A stretch of DNA of 64,000 nt, from contig NZ_CALSBP010000002.1 in assembly GCF_943373825.1 (NCBI RefSeq), positions 733,501 to 797,500 on the forward strand, written 5' to 3'. Every line of letters begins with the position of its first letter. Position 1 is the stretch's first letter. Source of the stretch: Aquimarina spinulae (GTDB taxonomy: Bacteria; Bacteroidota; Bacteroidia; Flavobacteriales; Flavobacteriaceae). Below, one piece after another: positions 8,644 through 17,637 of this stretch. Made by a program: the position numbers and the translations under genes. The notes under the pieces are model-generated. The model was given only the letters and a program-made list of their open reading frames with translations, was not told the DNA's origin and did not search any database.

Positions 8644-10158
8644 TTATTCAATCCCTAATTTAGGGATATCATGATCTCCTAGTGCTATAGAAATATTTTT
8701 GGTTTCCATATAAAAGTCAAAACTATACTCTCCGCCATCTCTTCCTATACCACTGTATTTAACTCCTCCAAAAGGTGTAGGCAGGTGTCTTACATTTTGC
8801 GAATTTATCCAAACCATTCCTGCTTCTACTTGATGTGCTATTCGATGTGCACGACCTACATCTTTTGTCCAGATATATGCTGTTAATCCATATTTTACGG
8901 CATTAGCTATTTTAATAGCCTCATCTTCAGTTTCAAATGGAATTACAGTTAAGAATGGTCCAAAGACCTCTTCCTGCGCAATACGCATATCTTTTGATGC
9001 ATCAATAAAAAGTGTTGGATTTATATAACATCCTTTTTCTAACCCATCTGGTTTACCCCCACCTACTGCCAGAGTTGCACCTTCTTTTTTTCCTATTTCT
9101 CCATAATTCAATACTTTTTCCTGATGTGTAGGATGAATCATAGGACCAATTTCTGTTACCGGGTCTAATGGATGCCCTACTTTTATAGCAGCGACTCTTT
9201 TTTTTAGTTTTTCAACGAAATCAGAATAGATATCTTTTTGTAATAGTAATCTACTGCTTGATGTACATCGTTCTCCATTAAGACTGTATTTCATAAAAAT
9301 TGCAGCATCTAAAGCACGCTCTACATCAGCATCATTAAAAACAATAATAGGATTTTGCCCTCCTAATTCTAAATGCACTCTTTTTAGTGTTGGTGCTCCT
9401 TGTTTCATAATATGGCTACCGGTTGTAGTCTCCCCAATAAACGCCACTGCCTTTATATATTTGTGTTCTGTTAATGATTTCCCTGCTGTTTCTCCAAAAC
9501 CATGCACAACATTCCATACTCCTTTTGGCAATCCTGCCTCATGTGCTAATTCTGCAAGTCTGTTTGCTGTTACAGGGCTAAATTCTGCAGGTTTATGAAC
9601 GACAGTGCAACCTGCTGCCAGAGCTGGGGCGATTTTCCATGTACTTAGCATAAACGGAGTATTCCAGGGAGTAATGATACCAACCGGACCTATGGGTTGA
9701 CGAATGGTATAATTTGCATGATGGGTATCTGGTGTAGATAACCCGTTTTGTGCATCAATGGCTTTATCTGCAAAATACTTAAAGTTTGCAGCACCTCTAA
9801 TCGCTGCTTTTTTCATAAAGCGAATAGGTTGTCCTGTATCATAACTTTCTAGCACTGCAATTTCGTCTGCATGTTCTTCTATTTTTTCTGCTATGGCATA
9901 TAAAATATCTCGTCTGTTTTTATGAGACATTGCTTTCCATTCTGCAAAAGCATCCATTGCTGCCTGCGCTGCATTATCGATATCTTCTTTATCACTTTCG
10001 GCCACATGGGTTATAAAGTTTCCATCTATAGGTGTCGTATTCTCAAATGTTTTTCCTGAAATTGCTTCAATAGTGTTTCCATTGATAAGATTCTTGATAC
10101 CTCTTTCTTTTAATTGAGGTAAAAACCGTTGTAATACTTCTAAATTCTTGTCTAACAT
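8644..10158 (-). CDS. hpaE: 5-carboxymethyl-2-hydroxymuconate semialdehyde dehydrogenase
   Basis: 504 residues of the ALDH superfamily. The catalytic Glu lies in LELGGQNP and the catalytic Cys in NGERCTSSSR. The C-terminal stretch LPTPFGGVKYSGIGRDGG is characteristic of HpaE, which oxidises the semialdehyde produced by HpaD to 5-carboxymethyl-2-hydroxymuconate with NAD+. Its ATG overlaps the TAA of hpaG by one base (10158), so the two are translationally coupled. It differs clearly from the second ALDH of the cluster at 5771-7276. Confidence 0.92.
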   Translation of the reverse strand: MLDKNLEVLQRFLPQLKERGIKNLINGNTIEAISGKTFENTTPIDGNFITHVAESDKEDIDNAAQAAMDAFAEWKAMSHKNRRDILYAIAEKIEEHADEIAVLESYDTGQPIRFMKKAAIRGAANFKYFADKAIDAQNGLSTPDTHHANYTIRQPIGPVGIITPWNTPFMLSTWKIAPALAAGCTVVHKPAEFSPVTANRLAELAHEAGLPKGVWNVVHGFGETAGKSLTEHKYIKAVAFIGETTTGSHIMKQGAPTLKRVHLELGGQNPIIVFNDADVERALDAAIFMKYSLNGERCTSSSRLLLQKDIYSDFVEKLKKRVAAIKVGHPLDPVTEIGPMIHPTHQEKVLNYGEIGKKEGATLAVGGGKPDGLEKGCYINPTLFIDASKDMRIAQEEVFGPFLTVIPFETEDEAIKIANAVKYGLTAYIWTKDVGRAHRIAHQVEAGMVWINSQNVRHLPTPFGGVKYSGIGRDGGEYSFDFYMETKNISIALGDHDIPKLGIE

Positions 10159-10901
10159 TATTCTGCTATTAAGTAATTTTCTAATTTTCCGATACCTGCT
10201 ACTTCACATACTACCGTATCTCCCGGATAAATATGTGATACTCCTTCTGGAGTTCCTGACCATATCATATCACCGGGATTAAGTGTCATAAAACCTGACA
10301 TATATTCTATTAATTCTGCAATACTATGTCTAATATTTTTGGTATTCCCTTCTTGTCTTAATTCTCCATTTACCCAGGTTTTAAGGGAAACATTATTAGG
10401 GTCTATATCTTTGGCATCAACCATCCAAGGTCCACAAGGCCCCCAAGTATCAAATCCTTTTGCTTTAAGTGGTGGTCTGTAATAATTAACTACAAAATCA
10501 CGAACCGTGATTTCATTACCTACCATATAATACCCAACATAATCTAATGCATCGGTAGCTTTAACTTTTCTACAGGAACGACCAATTACAGCCACAAGTT
10601 CACATTCGTAATGCATATAATCTATCCCCGCCGGAACAATAATATTGGATTTATGCCCAATCATAGTGTGGGGCATTTTATGAAACAATATGGGATATTC
10701 TGGAATCTCTAATTTTAATTCCTTGGCATGATCTGCATAAGCTAAAGCTACACCTATCGCTTTACCAACTCCCTGTGGATCCACAGGTGAAAGAAACATA
10801 ACATCATCGGGATTAAACTCTTGTGTACCTTTTAGTATCGTATTGTTTTCATAAACCCCTTGATGGATTCCTCCATTATATGCAAATCTTACGTGTTTCA
10901 T
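10158..10901 (-). CDS. hpaG: Fumarylacetoacetate hydrolase family: 5-oxopent-3-ene-1,2,5-tricarboxylate decarboxylase / HHDD isomerase
   Basis: 247 residues, a single FAH domain. The metal-binding region MHYECELVAVIGR and the later WSGTPEGVSHIYPGD are FAH family hallmarks. In enterobacteria HpaG is about 430 residues with two fused FAH domains; here a single-domain form is present, as in many Gram-positives and Bacteroidota. It should decarboxylate the HpaF product and isomerise it to 2-oxohept-3-enedioate. A second FAH-like gene was not seen, so this protein may perform both steps, perhaps as a homodimer. A weak operator-like half site and a -7-like box lie directly upstream. Confidence 0.88.
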   Translation of the reverse strand: MKHVRFAYNGGIHQGVYENNTILKGTQEFNPDDVMFLSPVDPQGVGKAIGVALAYADHAKELKLEIPEYPILFHKMPHTMIGHKSNIIVPAGIDYMHYECELVAVIGRSCRKVKATDALDYVGYYMVGNEITVRDFVVNYYRPPLKAKGFDTWGPCGPWMVDAKDIDPNNVSLKTWVNGELRQEGNTKNIRHSIAELIEYMSGFMTLNPGDMIWSGTPEGVSHIYPGDTVVCEVAGIGKLENYLIAE

Positions 10902-10927
10902 ACATGTATATTTATTGTTTTTATTGC

Positions 10928-10964
10928 CAAATCAAATTCTCACCATCACAATCGTTGTACTTTT
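10928..10964 (-). promoter_or_regulatory. Possible internal promoter and half-conserved operator before hpaG
   Basis: Read on the minus strand, AAAAGTACAAC followed by GATT at 10950-10964 repeats the left half of the hpaH operator (AAAAGTACAAC then AATT). The right arm is not conserved. A -7-like box TTGATTTG (10928-10935, one mismatch to TAnnTTTG) follows. The 69-nt gap between hpaI and hpaG is the longest gap in the hpa part of the cluster, which fits an internal promoter. Confidence 0.35.
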
Positions 10965-10970
10965 CACAAA

Positions 10971-11771
10971 TTAGTAGTGTGTATTTGACGTATTATTCTT
11001 TTGTTCTGGTTTATAATCTTCGGCTAATCCTTTTGCTGCTTTTGCTAATAAAAGAGTATCAATCCCAACTCCAATCATATTAGCACCATGCTCACTATAA
11101 TAGTTGACAATTTCTTTTGAGACAGACAGGAAACCGGCTGTTTTTCCTTTAGTCTTAATACGCTGAATAGCTTTTACTATTACCTCTTTTACTTTTGGGT
11201 GGTTAGGTTGTCCCAAATACCCCATGGATCCAGCTAAATCTGCTGGCCCTATAAATACTCCATCTACTCCATTTACTGCTAAGATTTCTTCTAAATTATT
11301 AATTCCCTGAACAGATTCTACCTGGCAGATCAAACACATTTCATTATTAGCATCTAGAAAGTAATCATTGGTTCTATTCCATTTTGATGCTCTTGCCAAT
11401 GCTGTACCTATACCTCTACATCCTTCAGGGGGATACCGCATTGCCTTTACAAGTTCTTCTGCCTGGGATGCACTTTCTACCATAGGAACTAACAAACTTT
11501 GCACTCCCATATCCAAAAGTTGTTTTATAAGTACCGAATCCCCAACAGGTGGGCGAACAACAACCTGCACATCATATGCAGCCATTACTTGCAGTTGTGT
11601 CTGAATAGTTCGTAAATCAAATGGAGCATGCTCCCCATCAATTACAATCCAATCAAATCCAGAACCAGCCAAAACCTCTGCTGTAATGGTATCTACAATA
11701 CCATTCCATATACCATAAATGGTTTCACGATTACATACTGCTTCTTTGAATGTGTTTTTAGAAATTTTCAT
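10971..11771 (-). CDS. hpaI: 4-hydroxy-2-oxoheptanedioate aldolase
   Basis: 266 residues, HpaI/HpcH class II pyruvate aldolase family. Key blocks are IVIDGEHAPFD, the arginine in VVVRPPVGD, the metal ligand region CQVESVQG and the GPADLAGSMG motif. The enzyme splits 4-hydroxy-2-oxoheptanedioate into pyruvate and succinic semialdehyde, the last step of the pathway. It starts 4 nt after hpaH. The C-terminal tail after about residue 250 is polar and variable. Confidence 0.92.
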   Translation of the reverse strand: MKISKNTFKEAVCNRETIYGIWNGIVDTITAEVLAGSGFDWIVIDGEHAPFDLRTIQTQLQVMAAYDVQVVVRPPVGDSVLIKQLLDMGVQSLLVPMVESASQAEELVKAMRYPPEGCRGIGTALARASKWNRTNDYFLDANNEMCLICQVESVQGINNLEEILAVNGVDGVFIGPADLAGSMGYLGQPNHPKVKEVIVKAIQRIKTKGKTAGFLSVSKEIVNYYSEHGANMIGVGIDTLLLAKAAKGLAEDYKPEQKNNTSNTHY

Positions 11772-11775
11772 GGTA

Positions 11776-12579
11776 TTACATAAAATTACAAGTTATTTTT
11801 CCCAGTGAATTATAATCAACGGTAATAGTATCCCCGGCTTTTACAATAACCGGACGTGTAAAAGAGCCTGCCAAAATGATTTGTCCTGCGTCTAACGTTA
11901 TATTATGTCTTGCATATTTTTTTGCTAACCAGATGACCCCTTTGGCAGGATGATCAAGTACCGCTGCAGCAACACCAGACTCCTCGATAGTTCCATTTTT
12001 GTATAATAATGCAGCTACCCATCTTAAATCTATATCTCGAGGATTAATTCTGGTATTGCCCAAAATAATCCCTGCATTCGCTGCATTATCCGAAATTGTG
12101 TCTTTAACAGTTCTAACATAATTGGTCTTGGGATCTACTCGATAAGTACGTGCTGCAATAAGTTCTAGTACAGGCACTACATAATCTGTTGCATCCAATA
12201 CATCTTCTACTGTAAGAGTATCGCCAAAAAGTGGTTTTTTTAGTACAAAAGCTAGCTCTACCTCTATTCTAGGGTCCAAAAAATCAGAAGTTTTTATCTC
12301 ACAACCATTTTCATAAACCATATTGTCTAATAGTGTTCCATAGTCCGGTTCATTGATATTCATGGCGACTTGCATTACCTTTGAAGTAAGCCCAATTTTA
12401 TATCCAACTACTTTTCTACCTTCTTTTTTTTTGATATTAACCCACTCTTCCTGAATTTGATAGGCATCATTGATATCCATCTCGGGAAAATAATTTGTTG
12501 TGGCTACTACCTGTTTTTTATTTTTTTCTGAATCATGTAATCGATTTGCTTCCTCTTTTATTTGTAATGAAGTTAACAT
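11776..12579 (-). CDS. hpaH: 2-oxo-hept-4-ene-1,7-dioate hydratase
   Basis: 267 residues from ATG at 12579. The frame also reaches a TTG at 12600, but the ATG gives MLTSLQIKEEANRL, a normal HpaH start. It belongs to the FAH-related hydratase/decarboxylase family (with MhpD and XylJ). The acidic metal site is visible as DPRIEVELAFVL, and the C-terminal ILAGSFTRPV motif is typical. It adds water to 2-oxohept-4-enedioate, giving the HpaI substrate. It is the first gene of the catabolic operon and is divergent from the AraC-type regulator, with 125 nt between the start codons holding a palindromic site. Confidence 0.9.
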   Translation of the reverse strand: MLTSLQIKEEANRLHDSEKNKKQVVATTNYFPEMDINDAYQIQEEWVNIKKKEGRKVVGYKIGLTSKVMQVAMNINEPDYGTLLDNMVYENGCEIKTSDFLDPRIEVELAFVLKKPLFGDTLTVEDVLDATDYVVPVLELIAARTYRVDPKTNYVRTVKDTISDNAANAGIILGNTRINPRDIDLRWVAALLYKNGTIEESGVAAAVLDHPAKGVIWLAKKYARHNITLDAGQIILAGSFTRPVIVKAGDTITVDYNSLGKITCNFM

Positions 12580-12617
12580 AGTATAATTTATTAGTTGCAA
12601 TCTCGTTTATTTAAAAA

Positions 12618-12656
12618 CAAAGTAGATTCATAAAAGTGCTATAATTGTTGTACTTT
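12618..12656 (-). promoter_or_regulatory. hpaH promoter region with 24-bp palindrome
   Basis: On the plus strand 12633-12656 begins AAAGTGCTATAAT and ends TTGTACTTT; arms AAAGT and ACTTT form an inverted repeat. The same element, 19 of 24 positions identical, precedes the aminotransferase gene at 3486-3509. A -7-like TACTTTG (12618-12624, minus strand) lies about 20 nt from the palindrome centre, so the palindrome covers the -33 position of an hpaH promoter. The nearest candidate binder is the divergent AraC-type protein, but AraC proteins usually bind direct repeats. Confidence 0.55.
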
Positions 12657-12704
12657 TTGTTTTTTCATTATTATTAATGCAGCATAATGAGTTATTTTTG
12701 ATGT

Positions 12705-13616
12705 ATGAAAGATAAAGATTTGATTCGATTAGATAAATTCTCGGATAAAAAAGATTTACCCTTTTTTATGCGTCCCTTACTTCATGAAAAAAACAGAAAT
12801 AGAAAAAACAGAGATCCACATCGTCATACATATCATGAGGTTATTTATTTTAAATCTGGTGAAGCACTTCAGAACATAGACGATGAGCTTGTTAATCTAA
12901 AAACTCCAAACACTTTTTATTTAATAGAGCGAGGGCAGGTACACGACTTTATTAAAGGAAAAAACATGCAAGGTTTTCTAATTCGTTTTGATAGTGAACT
13001 TATTCCTTTTCAAACTACAATCGACAACATCTCTTTTTTATCAATAATTCATAATATATCCAAAGTAAATACAATTGTTTTAGACAAAGATGATGTATCA
13101 CATTTTGAAGCAATTTTGGATCAACTTCATTATGAGTATTTATGCCCTTTATATTCTTATGGGAGAAGGAATACAATCGTTTTTTTATTACTCACTTTAT
13201 TAGTGAAATTACAACGAAAATGCAATGAAATCAATAGTGGTAATCAAAATTTAAATCAATCTTATGAGAAAAAGATGTATTATAAATTTCTAGAATTATT
13301 AGAACTCAATTTTTCTAGTTATCACGAATGTGATTTTTATGCTCAGGAGTTAGGTTTATCGAATAGAAAACTAACCGAAATTACAATGCTCGTTAATGGG
13401 TCCTCAAGCAAGAAAATAATTATTGATCGCATAATTATTGAAGCAAAACGATTACTTCTTTATAGCCAAATCAGCTCGAAAGAAATCTCTTTTATATTAG
13501 GCTTCGAAAGCCCTTCATATTTTAGTAGGCTTTTTAAAAACAAAACAGGAGAATCTCCAAATTCTTATAAAAAAAATATCAAAAGTAAAGAGAATGTATA
13601 CTTCGAAAAAAAATGA
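12705..13616 (+). CDS. AraC family transcriptional regulator of the aromatic cluster
   Basis: 303 residues. The N-terminal part is a cupin-like sensor (PHRHTYHEVIYFKSG around 42-56, which matches the AraC arm region with conserved His). The C-terminal 100 residues form the double helix-turn-helix, including FILGFESPSYFSRLFKNKTGESPNSYKK. It is transcribed away from hpaH, as HpaA-type AraC regulators often are next to hpa operons, so it is the likely ligand-responsive activator of the cluster. The ligand could be an arylacetate; this is inference from position. Confidence 0.88.
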   Translation: MKDKDLIRLDKFSDKKDLPFFMRPLLHEKNRNRKNRDPHRHTYHEVIYFKSGEALQNIDDELVNLKTPNTFYLIERGQVHDFIKGKNMQGFLIRFDSELIPFQTTIDNISFLSIIHNISKVNTIVLDKDDVSHFEAILDQLHYEYLCPLYSYGRRNTIVFLLLTLLVKLQRKCNEINSGNQNLNQSYEKKMYYKFLELLELNFSSYHECDFYAQELGLSNRKLTEITMLVNGSSSKKIIIDRIIIEAKRLLLYSQISSKEISFILGFESPSYFSRLFKNKTGESPNSYKKNIKSKENVYFEKK

Positions 13617-13667
13617 TCTTTATTTATTCACCATCTTATCTAAAATGATGACATAATAGCCTTAAGA

Positions 13668-13964
13668 TTACTTATCATCAATACCTGCAACCTGGTCTTT
13701 ACTCACTTCTTCAGGAATATTATCGCCAGCACTTACACTTTCTTCTTCCTCTTCAAAGCTTTCCATAGTATCTGCCAGACGTTTGCTAATTTTAACCAAA
13801 TAGATCGTCTCTTCTGTTCTTACTTCTACAGCTTCTATTGCTTCATTATGTTGGTTTCTAAAATGAACAATATCTCTATCATTATAGCCATCGGGAAACT
13901 TTTCTACTAGTAGGTTTAAAATATCTTTGTTAAGTTTTTTGTAGTCAACAATTACTCTTTTCAT
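13668..13964 (-). CDS. Conserved flavobacterial small protein of unknown function
   Basis: 98 residues from ATG at 13964 (a GTG at 13973 would add three). The N-terminal 65 residues (MKRVIVDYKKLNKDILNLL...) look compact and conserved-like; the C-terminal 30 residues are acidic and low in complexity (EEEEE), probably disordered. I recall similar short proteins in many Flavobacteriaceae but no known function. It lies alone, convergent to the AraC gene, with a 483-nt gap upstream. Confidence 0.7.
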   Translation of the reverse strand: MKRVIVDYKKLNKDILNLLVEKFPDGYNDRDIVHFRNQHNEAIEAVEVRTEETIYLVKISKRLADTMESFEEEEESVSAGDNIPEEVSKDQVAGIDDK

Positions 13965-14456
13965 AGGACTCACAGGTTTAAGAATTAATTCTATACTTTA
14001 CATATTTCAAATAGCATTTTTTTTGCTAAATGCTATTATCTCGATTATAAATCTTGGTGTATTTTTTATTCATTTACTCCAAGTAATTTTCAATTGAGCG
14101 TATATTATTTCACTGAGTAATTTGTTACTACAAGTCTAAATAAAAAAAATGAAACTTTTAAGAAATCAACTTTAAAAATCAATTATTTTTTTTAAATTTT
14201 TACTTGTTAAAAGTTTTAAATTTTTATTTGATTACAGGGTATTTTTAGACAAACTTAAACTTACTATATTTTCTATCGGTATCATTCTACCAGGAAATGC
14301 GCCAAAGCAGCTATTAATGTTCTTATTGCAATGCAAAAACTCCTTATTACTATTTCGTTGCCTTTTTCGTTATTCATGATAATATGCGATATTCATTCAA
14401 AATTTCAGAAAAAACAAGAAACCTATATCTCCTAATAATATGGCATTTTCGACGTT
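13965..14456. other. Intergenic region without recognised gene
   Basis: About 490 nt of very AT-rich sequence between the small conserved protein gene and the PBP gene, which point away from each other. It should hold both promoters, but I see no convincing TAnnTTTG box, no strong hairpin and no ORF worth reporting. Confidence 0.5.
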
Positions 14457-16712
14457 ATGTATGTCGGTATTATGATTATGATAAAGACAATATTTAAGAA
14501 AAAATGGGTAAAATGGTTATTCTATACCATTGGTGCGTTCATTTTCTTCAGCATTTGCTTTTATGCTAGTATATATTTTGGTTTTTGGGGTAAATTACCT
14601 GATAAAGAAGAATTAGGTTCTTTAAAACAGGCCGAGGCCACTCAAGTACTGGATAAAGATGGTCATATGATTGGTAAATATTATATCTATGATAGACAAC
14701 CCATATCATACGAGGATTTACCTCAGCACCTTATAGATGCACTAGTAGCTACAGAAGATGTACGTTTTTATGAACATGATGGTGTAGATAACACAAGCTT
14801 ATTACGTGTGTTTTTTAAGACCATTTTACTTCGGGATAAATCTTCAGGAGGAGGAAGTACCATAACTTTACAATTGGCAAAAAATCTCTTTGGAAGAAAA
14901 AAATATAAATTATTTAGTACCGTAATCAATAAATTGAAAGAATCTTTTGTTGCCAAAAGAATAGAAGATATATATTCAAAAAAAGAGATTCTCACACTAT
15001 ATTTTAATACTGTTCCGTTTCCAGATAATACTTACGGAATTGAAAGTGCTGCCCAGAAATTCTTTAATAAATCCACTCATCAATTAACACTCTCTGAAGC
15101 TGCCACACTGGTTGGGACACTTAAAGCCAACCATAGTTATAATCCAAGACTGTTTCCCGAAAGAAGCCAGCTAAGAAGAGATGTTGTACTTCAACAAATG
15201 GTTAAATATGGATACCTAAGTGCTCATCGATCAAATCAAACTATGAGTCAGCCTATCGTTATGGATTATCAACACTTTAATCACGACCTTGGATTGGCAC
15301 CTTATTTCAGAGAAGAAGTAAAAAAAGAATTGATCAATATCTTAGAGAAACATAAAAAACCAGACAGCACTGTTTATGATATCTATAATGATGGTTTGAT
15401 TGTACACACTACGCTAGATTATAAAATGCAGGTTTTGGCAGAAGAAGCTATGAAAGAACATATGCAAGTTTTACAAAACGATTATGAAAAATCTTTTGGT
15501 AGTGCTGCTCCCTGGAAGACCGATAAAGATCTTGTTCAAAATGCGATCAAAAGTCTTAAAATCTATTCGATATACAAGGAACAAGGGTTGACAGAAGCAC
15601 AAATTGAAGATTCTCTTTCTGCAAAGAAAGACATAGAACTATTCGAGTGGAGCGGCAACATTACCAAAAAAATATCTTCTCTGGATAGTATACAACATTA
15701 TTTAAAATTTCTGAATACCGGAATGATTGCTATCGAACCAACAACGGGTGCAGTACAAGCATATCTGGGAGGGATTGATTATCGTTATTTTAAATATGAC
15801 CATGTTTCGCAAAGCGAAAGACAAGTCGGATCTACTTTTAAACCTTTTGTATATACCACTGCTATAGAAAATGGCATGAAACCTTGTTCTTATTTCTCGA
15901 CAAAAGAGATTACCTACACAAATTTAGACAACTGGACCCCTAAAAATGCTTCAGAACGAAATGATCCATATCTTAATTTTACACTAGAAAAAGCACTCAG
16001 TAACTCTGTTAATACTATTGCGGTAAAGGTGCTCAATAAGGTTGGTATTCCCAAAGTTGTAGATCAGGTAAGAAAACTGGGGATCACTGCTATACTTTCA
16101 GAAGAACCTGCAATGGCATTAGGTACAGATGGTATCAAATTAAAAGAATTGGCCGGAGCATATGCAAGTTATGTAAATGAAGGTAAAAGTGTGAAGCCTT
16201 ATTATATTTCGAGAATTGAAGATAAAAATGGCCGTTTAATTGCTACTTTCGAACCTGAAATAGCTGAGGCTCCTGCTTATAGTAATTACACCAGGCAGGT
16301 GCTTTTAGAAATGATGAAATCTACTGTAGAGCAAGGTACTGCAACCAGACTTAGAGCGACCTATAACCTTAAAAACGATATTGCAGGAAAAACAGGAACT
16401 ACCCAAGATAATAAGGATGGGTGGTTTGTAGGGATCACCCCAAATCTGGTAACGATCACCTGGGTAGGAAATGATAATTATAATATTGGTTTTAAAACTA
16501 CTGCTTTGGGACAGGGAGCCAATACTGCACTACCAATTTTCGCCAAATTGTATCAAAAGATGAATCTGGATAGTACATTTGATCCTATTACAAAAAGTAA
16601 ATTTGAAGAAAGCTCAAAAGAAGTTTTAAAAGATTTGGATTGTAAACCCGAAAAAAGAGATAATTTCTTTAAGCGTCTTTTTGGGAAAAAGAAGAAAAAG
16701 AAGAGGTTTTAA
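14457..16712 (+). CDS. Class A penicillin-binding protein (PBP1A-type transglycosylase/transpeptidase)
   Basis: 751 residues. An N-terminal membrane anchor spans about residues 18-42. The GT51 glycosyltransferase domain carries the catalytic Glu100 in ATEDVRFYEH and the GGGSTITLQLAKNLF motif. The transpeptidase domain has SxxK at Ser459-Lys462 (GSTFKPF), SVN in LSNSVNTIAVK and KTG at 645-647. The tail is lysine-rich. It polymerises and crosslinks peptidoglycan in the periplasm. The ATG at 14457 is used; in-frame ATGs five and seven codons later are alternatives. No operon partners. Confidence 0.95.
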   Translation: MYVGIMIMIKTIFKKKWVKWLFYTIGAFIFFSICFYASIYFGFWGKLPDKEELGSLKQAEATQVLDKDGHMIGKYYIYDRQPISYEDLPQHLIDALVATEDVRFYEHDGVDNTSLLRVFFKTILLRDKSSGGGSTITLQLAKNLFGRKKYKLFSTVINKLKESFVAKRIEDIYSKKEILTLYFNTVPFPDNTYGIESAAQKFFNKSTHQLTLSEAATLVGTLKANHSYNPRLFPERSQLRRDVVLQQMVKYGYLSAHRSNQTMSQPIVMDYQHFNHDLGLAPYFREEVKKELINILEKHKKPDSTVYDIYNDGLIVHTTLDYKMQVLAEEAMKEHMQVLQNDYEKSFGSAAPWKTDKDLVQNAIKSLKIYSIYKEQGLTEAQIEDSLSAKKDIELFEWSGNITKKISSLDSIQHYLKFLNTGMIAIEPTTGAVQAYLGGIDYRYFKYDHVSQSERQVGSTFKPFVYTTAIENGMKPCSYFSTKEITYTNLDNWTPKNASERNDPYLNFTLEKALSNSVNTIAVKVLNKVGIPKVVDQVRKLGITAILSEEPAMALGTDGIKLKELAGAYASYVNEGKSVKPYYISRIEDKNGRLIATFEPEIAEAPAYSNYTRQVLLEMMKSTVEQGTATRLRATYNLKNDIAGKTGTTQDNKDGWFVGITPNLVTITWVGNDNYNIGFKTTALGQGANTALPIFAKLYQKMNLDSTFDPITKSKFEESSKEVLKDLDCKPEKRDNFFKRLFGKKKKKKRF

Positions 16713-16740
16713 ACTAGACTATATCTGAGCCTACTTCTGA

Positions 16741-17313
16741 TCATTCGACTTCTCCGTATTTTTTTACCAGAAATGTATGTAGCTTAAACGCTCCCACTCC
16801 CAATAAAATACCTATTGCCATACCAGTGACAATATCGCCCGGATAATGTACTCCTATATAAATTCTGCTATAACTAACAACAATTGACCATACCACCATA
16901 AATGGAAAGATATATTTTAGGTGTTTTCGTAAGGCTAATCCTGTAAAAAAAGCTAACGCCATAGAGCTAGCTGCATGACCAGAAAAATATCCATGTCGTC
17001 CACATCGTTCTGCAATAAAACGTGTAAACTCTGCTACCCCATCTGCTCTACATGGCCGTGGTCGCATAAACAACACATTTTTGAACAAATTTGATAGTTG
17101 ATCGGTAGCAGTAATTAGTAATGCGACAACCACCAGTGTAATGATCGTACCTCTAATTCCAAAATATTTATAGAAAAAAATAAGTAATACTAGATACAGA
17201 GGAATCTGGTACAGTTTCTCTGTCATAAATAACCAAAATCCATCCCATGCAGATGAACCCAGGTTATTGAGATATAAAAAAAGTTCTTTATCTAATTGTA
17301 TGAGATCTTCCAT
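16741..17313 (-). CDS. PAP2 family phosphatase (undecaprenyl-pyrophosphate or lipid phosphatase)
   Basis: 190 residues with several membrane helices. All three PAP2 motifs are present: K-x6-RP in KNVLFMRPRP, FSGHA as the PSGH motif, and SRIYIGVHYPGDI as SR-x5-H-x3-D. The active site faces the periplasm. Family members dephosphorylate undecaprenyl pyrophosphate or phosphatidic acid or phosphatidylglycerol phosphate; which one applies here is not visible. It is convergent to the PBP gene and 22 nt downstream of a small conserved gene. Confidence 0.9.
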   Translation of the reverse strand: MEDLIQLDKELFLYLNNLGSSAWDGFWLFMTEKLYQIPLYLVLLIFFYKYFGIRGTIITLVVVALLITATDQLSNLFKNVLFMRPRPCRADGVAEFTRFIAERCGRHGYFSGHAASSMALAFFTGLALRKHLKYIFPFMVVWSIVVSYSRIYIGVHYPGDIVTGMAIGILLGVGAFKLHTFLVKKYGEVE

Positions 17314-17335
17314 TGTTATGGTCGTTTATCTATTT

Positions 17336-17563
17336 TTATTCGTCGTAACGTTCTATTTCACGATCATAAAAATCGTTAGCAGTTTTAAAAAGATTTTCTG
17401 TTTCCTCTAACAATTCTTTTTCATCATTTTTGTCAAACTCTTCAAGCCATTCTATTTCATCATTTTCCAGATTGATAATACATCTCGGAAACTCTGTATG
17501 AATTACAAAAATAGCATCTGGATAATCAGTATTATCGCCTAGTAAGAATTTTGGGAAGTCCAT
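17336..17563 (-). CDS. Small acidic conserved protein
   Basis: 75 residues, strongly acidic (about a third Asp/Glu), beginning MDFPKFLLGDNTDYPDAIFVIHTEFPR. No membrane segment or signal peptide. I recognise no domain, but short proteins with this start are common in Flavobacteriaceae next to unrelated genes. It reads into the PAP2 gene after 22 nt, so the two may be co-transcribed. Confidence 0.7.
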   Translation of the reverse strand: MDFPKFLLGDNTDYPDAIFVIHTEFPRCIINLENDEIEWLEEFDKNDEKELLEETENLFKTANDFYDREIERYDE

Positions 17564-17637
17564 AATGAATACTTAAAATTTCAAAGTTTCAAAGGTACTA
17601 TCTTTTTTAAGGAAATCAGAAAATTATTAGGGAACTA

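Noticed and set aside
8670..8690. AGTGCTATAG inside hpaE as a further copy of the operator
   Set aside because: Only the left half matches and it lies within conserved coding sequence, so it is probably chance.
12693..12700. TATTTTTG as the -7 box of the AraC-type gene
   Set aside because: It ends only four bases before the ATG, which would put the transcription start inside the coding region.
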